A DNA stretch of 55,738 nt from Shimwellia pseudoproteus (lineage in GTDB: Bacteria; Pseudomonadota; Gammaproteobacteria; Enterobacterales; Enterobacteriaceae). Under the pieces are notes generated by a model. That model made no database searches. It was not told the origin of the DNA and was given only the letters and a program-made list of their open reading frames with translations. The position numbers were made by a program, and so were the translations under genes. This document shows positions 55,075-55,738 of the stretch, piece by piece (positions within the stretch are counted from its first letter, which is position 1; each line of letters begins with the position of its first letter). Location: assembly GCF_016415625.1 (NCBI RefSeq), contig NZ_WBXP01000027.1, positions 1-55,738 of the forward strand, given 5' to 3'.

Positions 55075-55713
55075 TTAGGGTGTATTTAACCCTTTAATTT
55101 TTTTATGGCTTAGCAAGCCGAACAGGCCCCATATTTTATTAAAGGCGCGTGTTACTTTTTTATCCAGAAGCTTTATGTACAGCGCTGCAATAGTAAACGA
55201 TATTAACATCGAAATAACTATCGTCACCTCATAGTTAACAAAAGTCTTCGTAACCGGATATTCAACCCACCACTTCCTTTCAAACATAGCGTGAGACCAA
55301 AATCCGATATCGGCATGTATTAAATACAGTGGGTATGTCATCGCCCCAAGAAACTTAACAACATTATAAAACTTACCGACTTCAGATACGTTAGATGCAC
55401 ACCAGGTTAACGTAACAAGAGAGATACATGCGAGCAGAAGAGATGCATCAGAAACTGAATACCCAAAACTTCCATTTACATATGAATTAAAACCCAACAT
55501 TCTATTATATATGAGGATCACACTAAGAACCATCAAGACGAAATCAAAAGGAGATGGCTTATTTTTCATTATGTCATATATTACTATCCCTGCAATGAAA
55601 TGACCGGCATGTTCAGTTATAAATAGCGCATCAACAAAGCTAGGGAAGGTGCGAACAAGTTCCTGATATGAGATCATCATATTCATCCGGAGCGCATCCC
55701 AGAGGGACATCAT
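55075..55713 (-). CDS. Acyltransferase-3 family protein, probably lacking its N-terminal half
   Basis: A 212-residue, strongly hydrophobic protein with about six membrane segments (for example DFVLMVLSVILIYNRMLGFN and VTIVISMLISFTIAALYIKL). The block FLGAMTYPLYLIHADIGFW is the C-terminal signature of OafA/YrhL-type O-acyltransferases. Full members have 330-380 residues with an N-terminal catalytic histidine region, missing here; an in-frame TGA lies just before ATG 55713. The region is clearly more AT-rich than its surroundings, a sign of transfer. A complete one would modify O-antigen (lysogenic conversion). Confidence 0.6.
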   Translation of the reverse strand: MMSLWDALRMNMMISYQELVRTFPSFVDALFITEHAGHFIAGIVIYDIMKNKPSPFDFVLMVLSVILIYNRMLGFNSYVNGSFGYSVSDASLLLACISLVTLTWCASNVSEVGKFYNVVKFLGAMTYPLYLIHADIGFWSHAMFERKWWVEYPVTKTFVNYEVTIVISMLISFTIAALYIKLLDKKVTRAFNKIWGLFGLLSHKKIKGLNTP

Positions 55714-55738
55714 GAGCCATCAACTCACCTTCGCCGAT
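55640..55738 (-). CDS. C-terminal end of an unrecognised ORF entering from the right
   Basis: An open frame runs from the window edge to TAG at 55640 (minus strand), 32 residues including GEGELMAHDVPLGCAPDEYD. It overlaps the start of the acyltransferase frame. It may be the end of a phage gene cut by the arrival of the acyltransferase fragment, or chance. No product can be named. Confidence 0.25.
   Translation of the reverse strand: MGEGELMAHDVPLGCAPDEYDDLISGTCSHLP

Larger units (their letters stand above)
52575..55738. mobile_element. Prophage, one end, integrated at dusA
   Basis: From the dusA 5' end rightward all recognisable genes are of phage type: tyrosine integrase, Rz1, Rz, SAR endolysin, holin and an acyltransferase fragment. 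The other end, and the structural genes, lie outside the window. The left attachment site must be near 52500-52660 but cannot be fixed without the right end. Confidence 0.85.

Noticed and set aside
1..55738. CRISPR arrays, tRNA or rRNA genes
   Set aside because: No regularly spaced repeats or tRNA-like cloverleaf sequence was noticed on either strand, although no covariance search could be run.

Overview
The window is a chromosomal segment of an enterobacterium closely related to Escherichia, Klebsiella and Shimwellia. Many products are near-identical to their E. coli counterparts: SSB, UvrA, SoxR, SoxS, ActP, Acs, DnaB, Alr, TyrB, PspG, DusA and the C-P lyase set. Read on the minus strand, the gene order follows the E. 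coli 92-93 min region (dusA, pspG, qorA, dnaB, alr, tyrB, aphA, yjbR, uvrA, ssb, yjcB, soxS, soxR, ghxP, yjcE, actP, yjcH, acs, gltP, yjcO, fdhF, yjdP, phnP to phnC, yjdM). The genus cannot be fixed from this sequence alone. Compared with E. coli, nrfABCDEFG, yjcF, yjcC, yjbQ and yjdN are absent from their usual places.

Layout. (a) 1-766: the 3' end of an IS903-type insertion sequence sits inside yeeN, whose first codons are missing here. (b) 1.1-7.6 kb: accessory genes, namely a VOC dioxygenase-fold protein, two LysR regulators, an aldehyde dehydrogenase, a FecCD permease with its ATPase but no binding protein, and a small PerC-like regulator. (c) 7.9-19.2 kb: yjdM, then the complete phnCDEFGHIJKLMNOP operon for phosphonate uptake and C-P bond cleavage, preceded by a candidate tandem Pho box. 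It ends against yjdP, here an unusually long Gln/Arg/Glu-rich secreted protein. (d) 20-23.2 kb: fdhF, the selenocysteine formate dehydrogenase H, with in-frame UGA, SECIS hairpin, sigma-54 promoter and probable FhlA site, followed by yjcO. (e) 23.2-31.3 kb: gltP, the acetate scavenging operon acs-yjcH-actP, and a cidA-cidB pair with a divergent LysR regulator. (f) 31.3-41.1 kb: yjcE, ghxP with PurR boxes, a glutathione transferase, the SraL/RyjA small RNA, soxR/soxS with its operator, yjcB, an HlyD plus two ABC-2 permease operon with no ATPase, and ssb. (g) 41.3-52.6 kb: uvrA under a LexA box, yjbR, aphA, tyrB, alr, dnaB, qorA, pspG (sigma-54 promoter) and dusA. (h) 52.6 kb to the end: one end of a prophage integrated at the 5' end of dusA, with a tyrosine integrase facing a lysis cassette (pinholin, SAR endolysin, Rz, Rz1) and an AT-rich partial acyltransferase.

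How it fits together. Several stress and nutrient circuits lie side by side: phosphate starvation (phn), fermentative formate disposal (fdhF), acetate overflow (acs/actP, possibly cidAB), purine salvage (ghxP), superoxide (soxRS) and SOS (uvrA). I found no CRISPR array, tRNA or rRNA. No wholly unknown multi-gene system stands out. The best candidates for new biology are the dual-start holin whose Shine-Dalgarno lies in a long hairpin, the ATPase-less HlyD/ABC-2 operon beside soxRS, the expanded YjdP, the cid module joined to the acetate operon, and the compact integrase-lysis junction of the prophage.
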